The notes under the pieces were generated by a model. The model was not told where the DNA came from. It made no database searches and saw only the letters and a program-made list of their open reading frames with translations. 12,350 bases of DNA from assembly GCA_017411945.1 (NCBI GenBank), contig JAFQPD010000128.1, forward strand, positions 1 to 12,350, read 5' to 3'. Below, piece after piece: positions 1 to 6,721 of this stretch. This stretch comes from Mailhella sp. Its GTDB lineage: Bacteria > Desulfobacterota > Desulfovibrionia > Desulfovibrionales > Desulfovibrionaceae. The position numbers were made by a program, and so were the translations under genes. The number at the start of each line of letters is the position of its first letter. The first letter of the stretch is position 1.

Positions 1-1138
1 CCAGCAGGGGGATGCAGAGCAGGAGGCGGTTCTGCCACTTGGCCTGAGGCAGGCCGAACCAGTCGGCGATGACGAGGCGGGCGGAACGGAAGGCGGTGTC
101 GCCGGAGGTGATGGGGCAGGCCACCACGCCGAGCATGGCGAGGGTGACGCCGATGCCGCCCATGGTGCTGGTGCACACTTCGTACACCACGCCGGCGGGC
201 TGGATCTGCTTCAGAGCGGCGGCAAGGCCGACGTTCTGGCCGTCCACGACCTGGTACATGGCGCAGGCGGCAGCGGCCCAGATAAGGGCGATGACGCCTT
301 CACACACCATGGCGCCGTAGAACACGAAGCGGCCCTGGTGTTCGCTCTTCATGCAGCGAGCCATGAGGGGGGACTGGGTGGCATGGAAGCCGGAGATGGC
401 GCCGCAGGCCACGGTGATGAACATGAAGGCCCAGATGGGGGTCTTGGCGGGGTGCATGCTGTGGAAGTTGTCCCAGATCTCGGGGATCTGGTGTTCAGAG
501 CTCATGAGCACGCCGGAAGCCACACCAACCGCCATGACGATGAGGCAGATACCGAAGAGGGGGTAGATCTTGCCGATGATCTTGTCGATGGAAACGAAGG
601 TGGCGATGAAGTAGTAGGTGAGCACGATGGCGAGCCAGAACATGGGGTTCAGGAACATGCCGTCGAGGCCGGAGTCCTTGCAGAGCTTGACCAGCAGGCC
701 GGCGGGGCCGACGGCGAACACGGTACCCACCATGATGAGGAGCACCACGGCGAAGACGCGCATGACGGTCTTCATGGTGTCGCCGAGGTAGTAGCCGGTG
801 ATCTCGGATATGGACTCGCCGTTGTGGCGGGCGGAGATCATGCCGGCGAAGAAGTCATGCACAGCACCGGCGAAAATGGTACCGAAGGTGATCCAGAGGA
901 ACACCACGGGGCCCCAGAGGGCACCGGCGAGAGCACCGAAGATGGGACCGAGGCCGGCGATGTTCAGAAGCTGGATAAGGAAGAGCTTCCACTGGGGGAG
1001 TACCACATAGTCAACACCGTCGTTGATGGCAACGGCAGGGGTCTCACGATCATCAGGGCCAAAGGTGTTTTCCACCATCTTACCATAAGTAAGGTAGCCG
1101 ATGATGAGGATCGCAAGGCAAAGGAAGAAACTAAGCAT
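1..1138 (-). CDS. cstA: CstA-family carbon starvation / pyruvate-peptide transporter, N-terminal 379 residues (partial)
   Basis: Inner-membrane transporter of the CstA/BtsT family, whose characterised members take up pyruvate or peptides when carbon is short; the substrate here cannot be read from sequence. The reverse strand is open from an ATG at 1138 to the left edge, so the C-terminus is missing. Translation shows many hydrophobic helices beginning at residue 2 and family hallmarks: GPIFGALAGALWGP (64-77), VHDFFAGM (93-100), CGAISGFHATQSPLMARC (245-262) and SGDTAFRSARL (345-355). A GAGG Shine-Dalgarno-like site lies about 9 bases before the ATG. It appears to have its own promoter in the AT-rich gap upstream, separate from the radical SAM operon in the same direction. 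Family assignment is secure. Whether this is the short (about 480 residues) or long (about 700) form cannot be decided from the partial gene. Confidence 0.93.
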   Translation of the reverse strand, partial: MLSFFLCLAILIIGYLTYGKMVENTFGPDDRETPAVAINDGVDYVVLPQWKLFLIQLLNIAGLGPIFGALAGALWGPVVFLWITFGTIFAGAVHDFFAGMISARHNGESISEITGYYLGDTMKTVMRVFAVVLLIMVGTVFAVGPAGLLVKLCKDSGLDGMFLNPMFWLAIVLTYYFIATFVSIDKIIGKIYPLFGICLIVMAVGVASGVLMSSEHQIPEIWDNFHSMHPAKTPIWAFMFITVACGAISGFHATQSPLMARCMKSEHQGRFVFYGAMVCEGVIALIWAAAACAMYQVVDGQNVGLAAALKQIQPAGVVYEVCTSTMGGIGVTLAMLGVVACPITSGDTAFRSARLVIADWFGLPQAKWQNRLLLCIPLL

Positions 1139-1257
1139 ACGAGAACCTCACTCGATTTCGCCGACACAGAGCTCTAAGAATAGCACTGCAACGGACTATT
1201 TTGCGCTACTTGTTATTCTTTAATGTTTCAAAATGCAAGGATTCCCCGCCCTGTAAA

Positions 1258-1286
1258 ATGATAAAAAAGTAACAAAGCTGATACAA
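1258..1286 (-). promoter_or_regulatory. Candidate sigma-70 promoter for cstA
   Basis: On the minus strand, TTGTAT (1281-1286) and TATCAT (1258-1263) are separated by exactly 17 bases. The -10 matches the consensus at 5 of 6 positions; the -35 is weak (3 of 6). It lies in an AT-rich stretch unlike the coding DNA on either side and would give a leader of about 110 nt before cstA. No activator site could be identified by eye. Confidence 0.45.
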
Positions 1287-1312
1287 CCTACTGATTTCGT
1301 ACCTATTAAATA

Positions 1313-1358
1313 TTCGAACAACTGCCCGCGGGCAGAACTCCTTCAGCTGCCATTCGAA
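1313..1358 (-). terminator. Palindrome cluster after the radical SAM gene, possible weak terminator
   Basis: A perfect 14-base palindrome, CTGCCCGCGGGCAG (1322-1335), lies about 57 bases past the stop of the radical SAM gene, flanked by two copies of TTCGAA (1313-1318 and 1353-1358). Folded, the palindrome gives only a 5-bp stem with a CGCG loop, and the minus strand after it is T/A-rich (TTGTTCGAATATTT) rather than a clean T run. It could be a weak terminator or a protein-binding site. Confidence 0.35.
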
Positions 1359-1391
1359 GGAAGATCCAACCTGCACGGAAGGTCCATACCT

Positions 1392-2438
1392 CTACTCGGC
1401 ACAGGGGGCTTCGAAACGCTTGGCACAGGAAACGCAGGCCGCCGGGGGATCGGCCGTCTCCACAGCCATGCGGAAAGCCTGATATTCCGGGAGTTCCCAT
1501 ATCTCCGTTGGGTCGGACTCGTTCACCCGACCGAACACAGTGCGGCGAGGCTGTTCCGCATCCATGGGCACGTTGAGGTAGACGCAGGGCGATATCTCGC
1601 CGGAAGCGTCCGCATAGAGCGTGCGATGGGCGCGCTCGCGACAGCAGGGCGCAGGCTCAGGAGCGGGGAGCGAGGCATAGAAATCACGGCCGGCGGCCCT
1701 CACCTCGGATCCCACCTCTTCCAGCACCACGCGAGCGGCCTCTATCTTCTCGCGCTCGTGAGGAGCGAAGGCTTCATGTTTCATTTCCGGCGAGGGGATA
1801 TAGTCCATGGTGCTGACCACAACAGCATGCACGCCCCACTCTTCCATGAGCTTCGGCAGGCCGCGCACGGCCTCCACATTGGAAGCAAGCATGAGATAGG
1901 CGAGGTGTATCTCCAGATGTACGGCGTTATGCTTTTGCCTCGCGGCCTGGAGCATGCGCACAGCCTCCTCGACCTTCGAGAACGGCACTCCGGCACGGGC
2001 GGCATTGCTTGCCTCGTCCGTTCCGACCAGCGAGAATGCCACGATATCCACGCCGCTCTTGACGATGCTTTCGGCCAGCCCTTCGTCCATGCGAAGGCCG
2101 CAGGTGGTCGTGGACACGGCACACTCGGCACGGCGGGCCAGCTCTACGAAATCCATGAACCACGGGTTGAGGAAGGGCTCGCCCCATCCCTGAAGATGTA
2201 CACGCGAAGCCTTCTTCATGACAGGGAACAGCGCGGCGAACGTTTCGGGCTGCATATGGCGCGACTTCCACACGTCGGCCCTCGTGGTATGCGGGCAGTA
2301 GGTGCATCTTCCCGGACAGCAGGACGTCACTTCCACCTGCAGGCATTCTATCTCGCGCGGATGCATAAGCTCGCGCAGGCTGGCCCAGAGGCTGGGCCCC
2401 TTGAGGCCGGAAAATATCTTCCTGGCATCCTTCGACAT
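1392..2438 (-). CDS. Radical SAM protein with SPASM-like C-terminal cysteines
   Basis: A 348-residue radical SAM enzyme. The [4Fe-4S]/SAM motif CxxxCxxC is C41-C45-C48, placed after a beta strand as usual; GWGEP (84-88) fits the SAM-binding GGEP position. The C-terminus has C266, then 13 residues, G280, four residues, C285, and later C335-x2-C338 and C346. This matches the first half of the SPASM pattern and a reduced second half, so one auxiliary cluster is likely and two are uncertain. SPASM proteins often modify peptides or proteins, but the substrate here is unknown. GGAGG sits 6 bases before the ATG. The gene starts 12 bp after the stop of the GNAT-TraB-GNAT gene, so the two are very likely co-transcribed. 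Radical SAM class is certain; function is not assigned. Confidence 0.92.
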   Translation of the reverse strand: MSKDARKIFSGLKGPSLWASLRELMHPREIECLQVEVTSCCPGRCTYCPHTTRADVWKSRHMQPETFAALFPVMKKASRVHLQGWGEPFLNPWFMDFVELARRAECAVSTTTCGLRMDEGLAESIVKSGVDIVAFSLVGTDEASNAARAGVPFSKVEEAVRMLQAARQKHNAVHLEIHLAYLMLASNVEAVRGLPKLMEEWGVHAVVVSTMDYIPSPEMKHEAFAPHEREKIEAARVVLEEVGSEVRAAGRDFYASLPAPEPAPCCRERAHRTLYADASGEISPCVYLNVPMDAEQPRRTVFGRVNESDPTEIWELPEYQAFRMAVETADPPAACVSCAKRFEAPCAE

Positions 2439-2450
2439 ATCAGACCTCCG

Positions 2451-5087
2451 CTATCCCTGCACAGTCCAGCTTGTTTCAAGGTGAGGCATGGCCTCATGCG
2501 CTTCCCACTTCTTTTTGAAGAAAGAAATGCCGCCGTCTATGCCAAGGCCAAGGTTCAGCACGCTCTGGCCGCGCTTTTCAGCTTCTCGTGCCAGTTCCGC
2601 CACAAGGGCGTCGCTCACGCCTGGCGGGCAGTCGTCGCGCCGGAAGGCGAACATATAAAACGCCGTCTTCATGGCACTGAAGTCGCCAACAGCCATGGCC
2701 TGCAGTTCGCCTGCGGCATTTCGAGCCGCGAAAAGAAGAGCATCCGGGGCCTTGCGCACATAGTCCCCCACTCTGCCGAAGATATGCCGCGTGCCCGGAG
2801 CCAGCGTGCGAACCTTGAGATAATGATCCACGAGGGCGGCGTGCTCCTCGCCCCAGCTTTCCACGGCTATGGTCACTTCCCGTTCAGCACGCCGCAGCAT
2901 GTTCCGCAGCTTCTGGGCAGGCTTATGGGGCAGGTCTATGCACCACCATGCATCGCGTTCGATGACGGCGCCTTCCGGAGCGGCCGAGGGCACGGCCGGA
3001 GCAAGGACCGTGATGCGCCGAAGCTCCGGCATGGCAAGGGCCTGCGCCACGGCACGGTCAAGCCGCTCACGATATTCCCTGCTCTCCCAGAACGGTCCCT
3101 CTTCGGATATCTCATCTTCTGCCGGGAAGGCGACAAGGATGATGCTCCCCTGCGATACCCATGCGGCAAAGCCCTCGCAGGATTTGAGCGCATTGCTGGA
3201 AACGGCTCGCACATAGGAGGGTATCTGCTCTGCTACCACGGCTCGGGCACCAAGGTCGGCCAGCAGCCGACCGGAAGCAGGGCCGCTCGACGCCTTGCCG
3301 GACGAAACGGGCAGAGCCGAAGAGCGTATGTTCTGCGGGGCAGCTTCATAGGCCGGAGCGTCAGGATTGCCAGGCAGGACCAGCGTATCGTCGCGCTTTA
3401 TCCATGCCATGAAGCGATGCTTCAGCGTGGGCAGTACGCGGGTGACAGTGAAGCCGTCCTCGGCGAGCATGCGGCGCAGATTGATCATATGGGCCGCGCC
3501 CACGAAAACAGCCGCTCCTCCCCGTTCGATGTAGGGACGCATGCGTTCGCGGAAACGCTGGTCGCGCACACTTATGATGGTGCCGGTGCGCGTAGGAAAT
3601 TCGGCACTGGTGCCAAGCATGCCCATAAGGTCGCCGGCGAGGTAACGCCTTTTGTTGCTTTCTGCGAGCTTCGGCCAGAACTGACATTCCTTCACATACT
3701 TGACCACGCGCTCCATGGGCACGGACTCGAGGGAGGCTATCTGCTCGGCGAGGCTCTCCATTCCCATGACGGACTTGCCCATGTCGAGAGCGGTGTCCCA
3801 AACTTCGAGGTCGACAGAGTTGCTCCAGCCGCTGCGCTCGAGGAAGGCCGTCCACAGCGTGAAGAAGGCCGACCACTGACGGCGGGTGGAAAGCACTTCG
3901 CGCACGTCAATGCGGCGCGGCTGTATCTTGCCGGAAATGCGAGCCCACCAGCCTTCCGGCCCGTAGACCATGCGTTCGACGCGCCGGATGTCCTCTTCGG
4001 AGAGGAAATCGATCACTCGCGAAGCTCCCTCGTCGAGCCTGCGTCCGATGCGGTCCACTTCATCCATGCTTTCAGAATCGATGGGGCCTTCGAGCAGAAC
4101 GGTATCCACGTTCTCGAAGAGGCGGCGCAAAGAATTTTCAAAGGAATAGCAGAAGAAATGGGCAGAACCGCCTATCCATGAGGTGCGCCCGTTCTTGTCC
4201 AGACGCCAGAGCATGGCACATTCGCGCTGTTTGGGCAGGCTGTCCACGAACTCCCAGCGCGATACAGAGCCGGAGCTGAGGAGCATGTTCACAACGGCGT
4301 CGGCAAATTCCCGGCTCTCGCTCTTTGCCACCTCCCACGAAGCGAGGCGGTACGGGGCATCCTGCACGCCGCCCCACTTGAGCTTGAAGCGCGTGATGCC
4401 CTCGTTCACGCCGAGGCCAAGCAGAACGGTCCGCTTTCCTTCAGCGAGGGCACGCTCCTTCATCTCGGCAAAAAGCAGGTCGGGAGCATGGGGAACATAA
4501 TGCGTCTTGGAATGCGCTCCGAGGATATAGCCCACATGATGCGGAAGAGAATAGTCGAGCACGAGGCAGGCCGCGAGCTGCCCTTCGGCATCCCAGGCAT
4601 TGAGCAGGCGCAGGTCGGCCGGGCCGCGAAGCGCAGAGGCCGTGCCGGCATAGAGCTGGCGTATGCGAGGAGGAAGCGCGAGGCGGCCCATGAATTCCGT
4701 CCACAGGCGGCGATGTTCCGCCGTAAATTCGCGAGTCTCGTCCACGCGCAGGACTTCACGGGCGCGGCGCACATGACGGCGGAGCTTTTCCGGCGTAGGA
4801 GAGGCGGCGTCCAGCGTGTAGTAAACGTCGCTGTCGAGCTCATGCGCCCTGAGATTTTCCGGCAGTTCAGGAGCAATGACGAAGCAGTCCGAAGCGCCTG
4901 TCTGCGCCACGGCCTTTCTGATAGCGGCTTCGAGCCTCTCCGTAGAAAATTCACCCTCCTGAGGATATCCTATGGCCTTGAGCCAGTCGTCATCGGCGGA
5001 GAAGACATGGCTGTCCACCTCGAAGGTGGAGCCGCCGGAAAGGGCTTCGAGAAGCGGGCGGGAATGTTCGGGAACGACGGCAGGCAT
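2451..5087 (-). CDS. Three-domain fusion: GNAT/FemAB-like, TraB/GumN-like, GNAT/FemAB-like
   Basis: An 878-residue soluble protein with no signal peptide or clear membrane segment. Residues about 50-255 and 670-878 resemble each other: both begin with an ERL..A helix, pass through a KLR...RRA helix (101-110; 725-734), and end in GLG-x-[ND]-x-GI-x2-FK-x-KW (224-238; 847-861) followed by a P...SW-x-V strand. That ending is typical of GNAT-fold acyltransferases of the FemAB/Acetyltransf_6 kind. Residues about 290-575 look like the TraB/PrgY/GumN (TIKI-like putative metalloprotease) family: GSAH (307-310), LLEGP (331-335), a VRD...RM helix (507-516), GAAH (530-533) and a following ML...GFTV segment. 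The linker 576-610 is poor in structure. The start is supported by GAGGAA about 6 bases upstream. It is first in an operon with the radical SAM gene. The domain order is inferred by eye; substrate and pathway are unknown. Confidence 0.88.
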   Translation of the reverse strand: MPAVVPEHSRPLLEALSGGSTFEVDSHVFSADDDWLKAIGYPQEGEFSTERLEAAIRKAVAQTGASDCFVIAPELPENLRAHELDSDVYYTLDAASPTPEKLRRHVRRAREVLRVDETREFTAEHRRLWTEFMGRLALPPRIRQLYAGTASALRGPADLRLLNAWDAEGQLAACLVLDYSLPHHVGYILGAHSKTHYVPHAPDLLFAEMKERALAEGKRTVLLGLGVNEGITRFKLKWGGVQDAPYRLASWEVAKSESREFADAVVNMLLSSGSVSRWEFVDSLPKQRECAMLWRLDKNGRTSWIGGSAHFFCYSFENSLRRLFENVDTVLLEGPIDSESMDEVDRIGRRLDEGASRVIDFLSEEDIRRVERMVYGPEGWWARISGKIQPRRIDVREVLSTRRQWSAFFTLWTAFLERSGWSNSVDLEVWDTALDMGKSVMGMESLAEQIASLESVPMERVVKYVKECQFWPKLAESNKRRYLAGDLMGMLGTSAEFPTRTGTIISVRDQRFRERMRPYIERGGAAVFVGAAHMINLRRMLAEDGFTVTRVLPTLKHRFMAWIKRDDTLVLPGNPDAPAYEAAPQNIRSSALPVSSGKASSGPASGRLLADLGARAVVAEQIPSYVRAVSSNALKSCEGFAAWVSQGSIILVAFPAEDEISEEGPFWESREYRERLDRAVAQALAMPELRRITVLAPAVPSAAPEGAVIERDAWWCIDLPHKPAQKLRNMLRRAEREVTIAVESWGEEHAALVDHYLKVRTLAPGTRHIFGRVGDYVRKAPDALLFAARNAAGELQAMAVGDFSAMKTAFYMFAFRRDDCPPGVSDALVAELAREAEKRGQSVLNLGLGIDGGISFFKKKWEAHEAMPHLETSWTVQG

Positions 5088-5120
5088 GGTATGTTCCTCG
5101 CGCGGGTGAGTTCTCTAAAG

Positions 5121-5150
5121 TCGGCAATATTGCCAGTCGGAAATATTGCC
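5121..5150. promoter_or_regulatory. Tandem near-palindromic operator-like sites
   Basis: TCGGCAATATTGCC (5121-5134) and TCGGAAATATTGCC (5137-5150) are direct repeats 16 bases apart. The core of the first, GGCAATATTGCC, is a perfect 12-base palindrome; the second differs at one position. They lie between the candidate promoter (5154-5182) and the start codon at 5087, where a bound repressor would block initiation or early elongation. I do not recognise the regulator family. Confidence 0.6.
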
Positions 5151-5153
5151 GCA

Positions 5154-5182
5154 ACTATGCCATAACTCGAAAAAAGGGTAAA
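5154..5182 (-). promoter_or_regulatory. Extended -10 promoter for the GNAT-TraB-GNAT / radical SAM operon
   Basis: On the minus strand, TTTACC (5177-5182; 4 of 6 to TTGACA) is 17 bases from CATAGT (5154-5159; 4 of 6 to TATAAT), and the -10 is preceded by TGG, giving an extended -10 element. Transcription would begin at or beside the tandem palindromes, leaving a leader of about 60 nt. Confidence 0.5.
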
Positions 5183-5202
5183 GAAAAGAGAAGGAAAAGG
5201 TT

Positions 5203-5240
5203 CTGCGGCCCAGAAGTAATAATCGTCTAACCTGCCGCAG
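5203..5240 (-). terminator. Possible terminator straddling the end of the MmcQ/YjbR gene
   Basis: CTGCGGC and GCCGCAG (5203-5209 and 5234-5240) can pair across the stop codon with a 24-base loop. On the minus strand the pairing is followed by a long pyrimidine tract (about 5163-5202). The large loop makes it weaker than the other terminators in the window. Confidence 0.35.
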
Positions 5241-5622
5241 CCTTCCTTCCCTTTCTTCCCTTCTCCGTGAGACGGAAACTCAGCTCCAGAAGCTCAAGGA
5301 TCTCCTCTTCCGGGAAAGCTCCGCCCAGCAGGATGGAGACCCAGTGCCTCCTGTTCATATGATAGGCAGGAAAAACACCTTCCTTTTCCAGAAGCAGGGT
5401 AACGAGCGGAGGCTGACATTTTAAATTTACGACATCTAACTCAGCATTTCTTTCCTGAATGGGCAGGCCGAACTTCTCCGCCTTCACCGGCATGACTATG
5501 GCAAACCATTTCCCGGTATCCTGATGCCGAAGCACTGCGGCCTCTGGATAGTCGGCAAAGGGGCTGTCAGGCTCTATGCCCCAGCGCTTGCGGGCGAAGT
5601 CAAAAAGCGCGTCTCGCGTCAT
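5227..5622 (-). CDS. MmcQ/YjbR family protein
   Basis: A small cytosolic protein of the MmcQ/YjbR (CyaY-like fold, 'double wing') family, about 131 residues from the chosen start; the molecular role of the family is poorly known. Hallmarks: TGKWFAIVM, a VVNLKC strand, and PAYHMNRRHWVSILLGG, followed by a helix ending in S-[FY]-x-LT. The reading frame extends upstream to an ATG at 5667, but that start would lie within the selC terminator. The internal ATG at 5622 has AGGAGAGGA just upstream and begins the conserved TRDALFDFAR region, so it is preferred. The C-terminus ends in a basic tail (EKGRKGRKAAAG). No promoter is obvious between the selC terminator and this start, so read-through from selC is possible. 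Confidence 0.9.
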   Translation of the reverse strand: MTRDALFDFARKRWGIEPDSPFADYPEAAVLRHQDTGKWFAIVMPVKAEKFGLPIQERNAELDVVNLKCQPPLVTLLLEKEGVFPAYHMNRRHWVSILLGGAFPEEEILELLELSFRLTEKGRKGRKAAAG

Positions 5623-5637
5623 GCTTCCTCTCCTACG

Positions 5638-5662
5638 AAAAAAGCCGCCCGGAAAAGGCGGC
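5638..5662 (-). terminator. Rho-independent terminator of selC
   Basis: On the minus strand GCCGCC (5657-5662) pairs with GGCGGC (5644-5649) around a 7-base loop, followed directly by six T residues (5638-5643). It lies 15 bases past the CCA end of the tRNA and 16 bases before the start of the MmcQ/YjbR gene. Confidence 0.85.
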
Positions 5663-5676
5663 CGCATGTCTCAAGC

Positions 5677-5770
5677 TGGCGGAGATGCATAGGAGTCGAA
5701 CCTACCGATGACCTCTCAGCCATCCACTGGTTTTGAAGACCAGGCACAGCACCGGCTGCAAAACATCTCC
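5677..5770 (-). tRNA. selC: tRNA-Sec (selenocysteine), anticodon TCA
   Basis: The 94-nt minus-strand sequence folds as a bacterial selenocysteine tRNA. It has an 8-bp acceptor stem (GGAGATGT with GCATCTCC, one G-U), a 6-bp D stem (TGCAGC with GCTGTG, two wobbles) with a 4-base CGGT loop, and anticodon stem CTGGT/ACCAG around CTTCAAA. The TCA anticodon reads UGA (complement at 5734-5736). A long variable arm follows, then a T arm with loop TTCGACT, discriminator G and an encoded CCA. The anticodon and T loops match E. coli selC as I recall them. It delivers selenocysteine at recoded UGA codons with SelA, SelB and SelD, none of which lie in this window. It has its own promoter and terminator, so it is probably transcribed alone. 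Confidence 0.96.
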
Positions 5771-5777
5771 GCTGAAA

Positions 5778-5806
5778 AAAGTACGAGAAAGCCGGAGCTT
5801 CGTCAA
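5778..5806 (-). promoter_or_regulatory. selC promoter
   Basis: On the minus strand TTGACG (5801-5806; 5 of 6) is 17 bases from TACTTT (5778-5783; 3 of 6). The -10 ends 7 bases before the mature tRNA 5' end, so transcription would start within a base or two of it. Confidence 0.7.
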
Positions 5807-5843
5807 GGAAAGAAGGCCTCCCGGCGAAGCCTGTGCCCTCCCC

Positions 5844-5872
5844 TTGCATTAAGAGGAAAGAGACCTTATCTT
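5844..5872 (+). promoter_or_regulatory. Candidate promoter for the Bax-inhibitor-1 gene
   Basis: TTGCAT (5844-5849) and TATCTT (5867-5872) are 17 bases apart, facing away from the selC promoter in a compact divergent arrangement. The matches are modest (3 of 6 and 4 of 6). It would give a leader of about 75 nt. Confidence 0.45.
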
Positions 5873-5885
5873 GATAACAGACCCC

Positions 5886-5926
5886 AAGGGTGGGATTCCG
5901 CCCTTCTCCGGGCCTTCACCAAGCCC
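5886..5926 (+). other. Paired hairpins in the 5' leader of the Bax-inhibitor-1 gene
   Basis: AAGGGTGG (5886-5893) pairs with CCGCCCTT (5898-5905) across a GATT loop: 8 bp including one G-U. A second, weaker stem follows, GGGC (5910-5913) with GCCC (5923-5926). Neither is followed by a T run, so they do not look like terminators. They sit between the candidate promoter and the ribosome binding site; the role is unknown. Confidence 0.4.
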
Positions 5927-5953
5927 ATCACCCTTTTCAATAAGGATACGAAA

Positions 5954-6655
5954 ATGAACGTCTCCCGCGATCAGGTCCAGAGCTATGCCCGCTCCAGCGT
6001 CGCCGTCTACATGCAGCAGGTCTACCTGTGGATGACCTGCGCCCTCGGCGTCACCGCCCTTGCCGCCCTGTTCACCGCCTCCAACCCCGTCATCCTGCAG
6101 GCCCTCTTCGCCAACAGCATCAGCATGGTGCTCATGGTGGTCGGCATCATCGGCCTGTCCATGTTCATCACCGCCCGCATGCACACCCTGTCCTCCGGTG
6201 CGGCCACCGGTCTCTTCCTGCTGTATTCCGCCCTCATGGGCGTGTTCCTCGGCCCGGTGCTCCTCGTGTACACTGGCGCTTCCGTAGCTCAGGCCTTCGT
6301 GGTCACGGCCGGCATGTTCGGCGGCATGAGCGTGTACGGCATGGTCACCAAGCGCGACCTTTCCGGCATGGGCTCCTTCATGGCCATGGGCCTGTGGGGC
6401 ATACTCCTCGCCAGCGTGGTGAACATGTTCCTCGGCAACTCCGCCGTCCACCTCACCATCAGCGTGCTCGGCGTCATCATCTTCACCGGGCTCACCGCCT
6501 GGGACACCCAGAAGCTCCGCATGATGGGCATGAACGCCCCCGTGGACGATGCCCTGGCCATGCGCCGCGGCGCACTGCTCGGCGCGCTGACCCTGTACCT
6601 CGACTTCATCAACATGTTCCTCATGATGCTCCGACTCTTCGGCAACCGCGAATAA
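5954..6655 (+). CDS. Bax inhibitor-1 / YccA family integral membrane protein
   Basis: A 233-residue, about seven-helix inner-membrane protein of the BI-1/TMBIM family; bacterial members are linked to calcium leak (B. subtilis YetJ) and to FtsH protease control (E. coli YccA). The frame is open further upstream, but AAGGA 7 bases before the ATG at 5954, and the start of family similarity there, fix the start. Visible features: LWMTCALGVTALAALF (25-40) as helix 1, the VTKRDLSGMGSF loop (131-142), TAWDTQKLR (181-189) and LYLDFINMFLMMLR (214-227). Asp184 and Asp217 probably correspond to the paired pH-sensing aspartates of YetJ. It lacks a cleavable signal peptide. It is bounded by its own candidate promoter and a strong terminator, suggesting a single-gene unit. 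Confidence 0.95.
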   Translation: MNVSRDQVQSYARSSVAVYMQQVYLWMTCALGVTALAALFTASNPVILQALFANSISMVLMVVGIIGLSMFITARMHTLSSGAATGLFLLYSALMGVFLGPVLLVYTGASVAQAFVVTAGMFGGMSVYGMVTKRDLSGMGSFMAMGLWGILLASVVNMFLGNSAVHLTISVLGVIIFTGLTAWDTQKLRMMGMNAPVDDALAMRRGALLGALTLYLDFINMFLMMLRLFGNRE

Positions 6656-6663
6656 CGAAACTC

Positions 6664-6697
6664 GCCGGAGGAAGAGATTCCTCCGGCTTTTCTCTTT
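6664..6697 (+). terminator. Strong terminator after the Bax-inhibitor-1 gene
   Basis: GCCGGAGGAA (6664-6673) pairs perfectly with TTCCTCCGGC (6678-6687), a 10-bp stem with GAGA loop, followed by TTTTCTCTTT. It begins 8 bases after the stop codon. It lies only 24 bases before lpxK, so lpxK needs read-through or an unseen promoter. Confidence 0.9.
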
Positions 6698-6721
6698 CTG
6701 GGCCTCGCCCACGGAACAGCC

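Noticed and set aside
338..1177. His/Gly/Glu-rich open frame on the plus strand
   Set aside because: Antisense shadow of the CstA gene, whose motifs are clear on the other strand.
1626..4181. Open frame of 851 codons on the plus strand
   Set aside because: It lies opposite the radical SAM and fusion genes, spans both of them, and its product shows no recognisable domains; long antisense frames are common in GC-rich coding DNA.
5151..5165. Sigma-54-like TGGCAT...TTGC element on the minus strand near the operon promoter
   Set aside because: The distance between the GG and GC elements is 7 bases instead of the required 10.
5623..5667. Upstream start for the MmcQ/YjbR gene (15 extra residues)
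   Set aside because: It would begin upstream of and read through the selC terminator hairpin, and lacks a ribosome binding site, whereas the ATG at 5622 has one.
5708..5953. Long N-terminal extension of the Bax-inhibitor-1 frame
   Set aside because: It overlaps selC and its promoter and is unlike the family; the internal ATG at 5954 has a good ribosome binding site.
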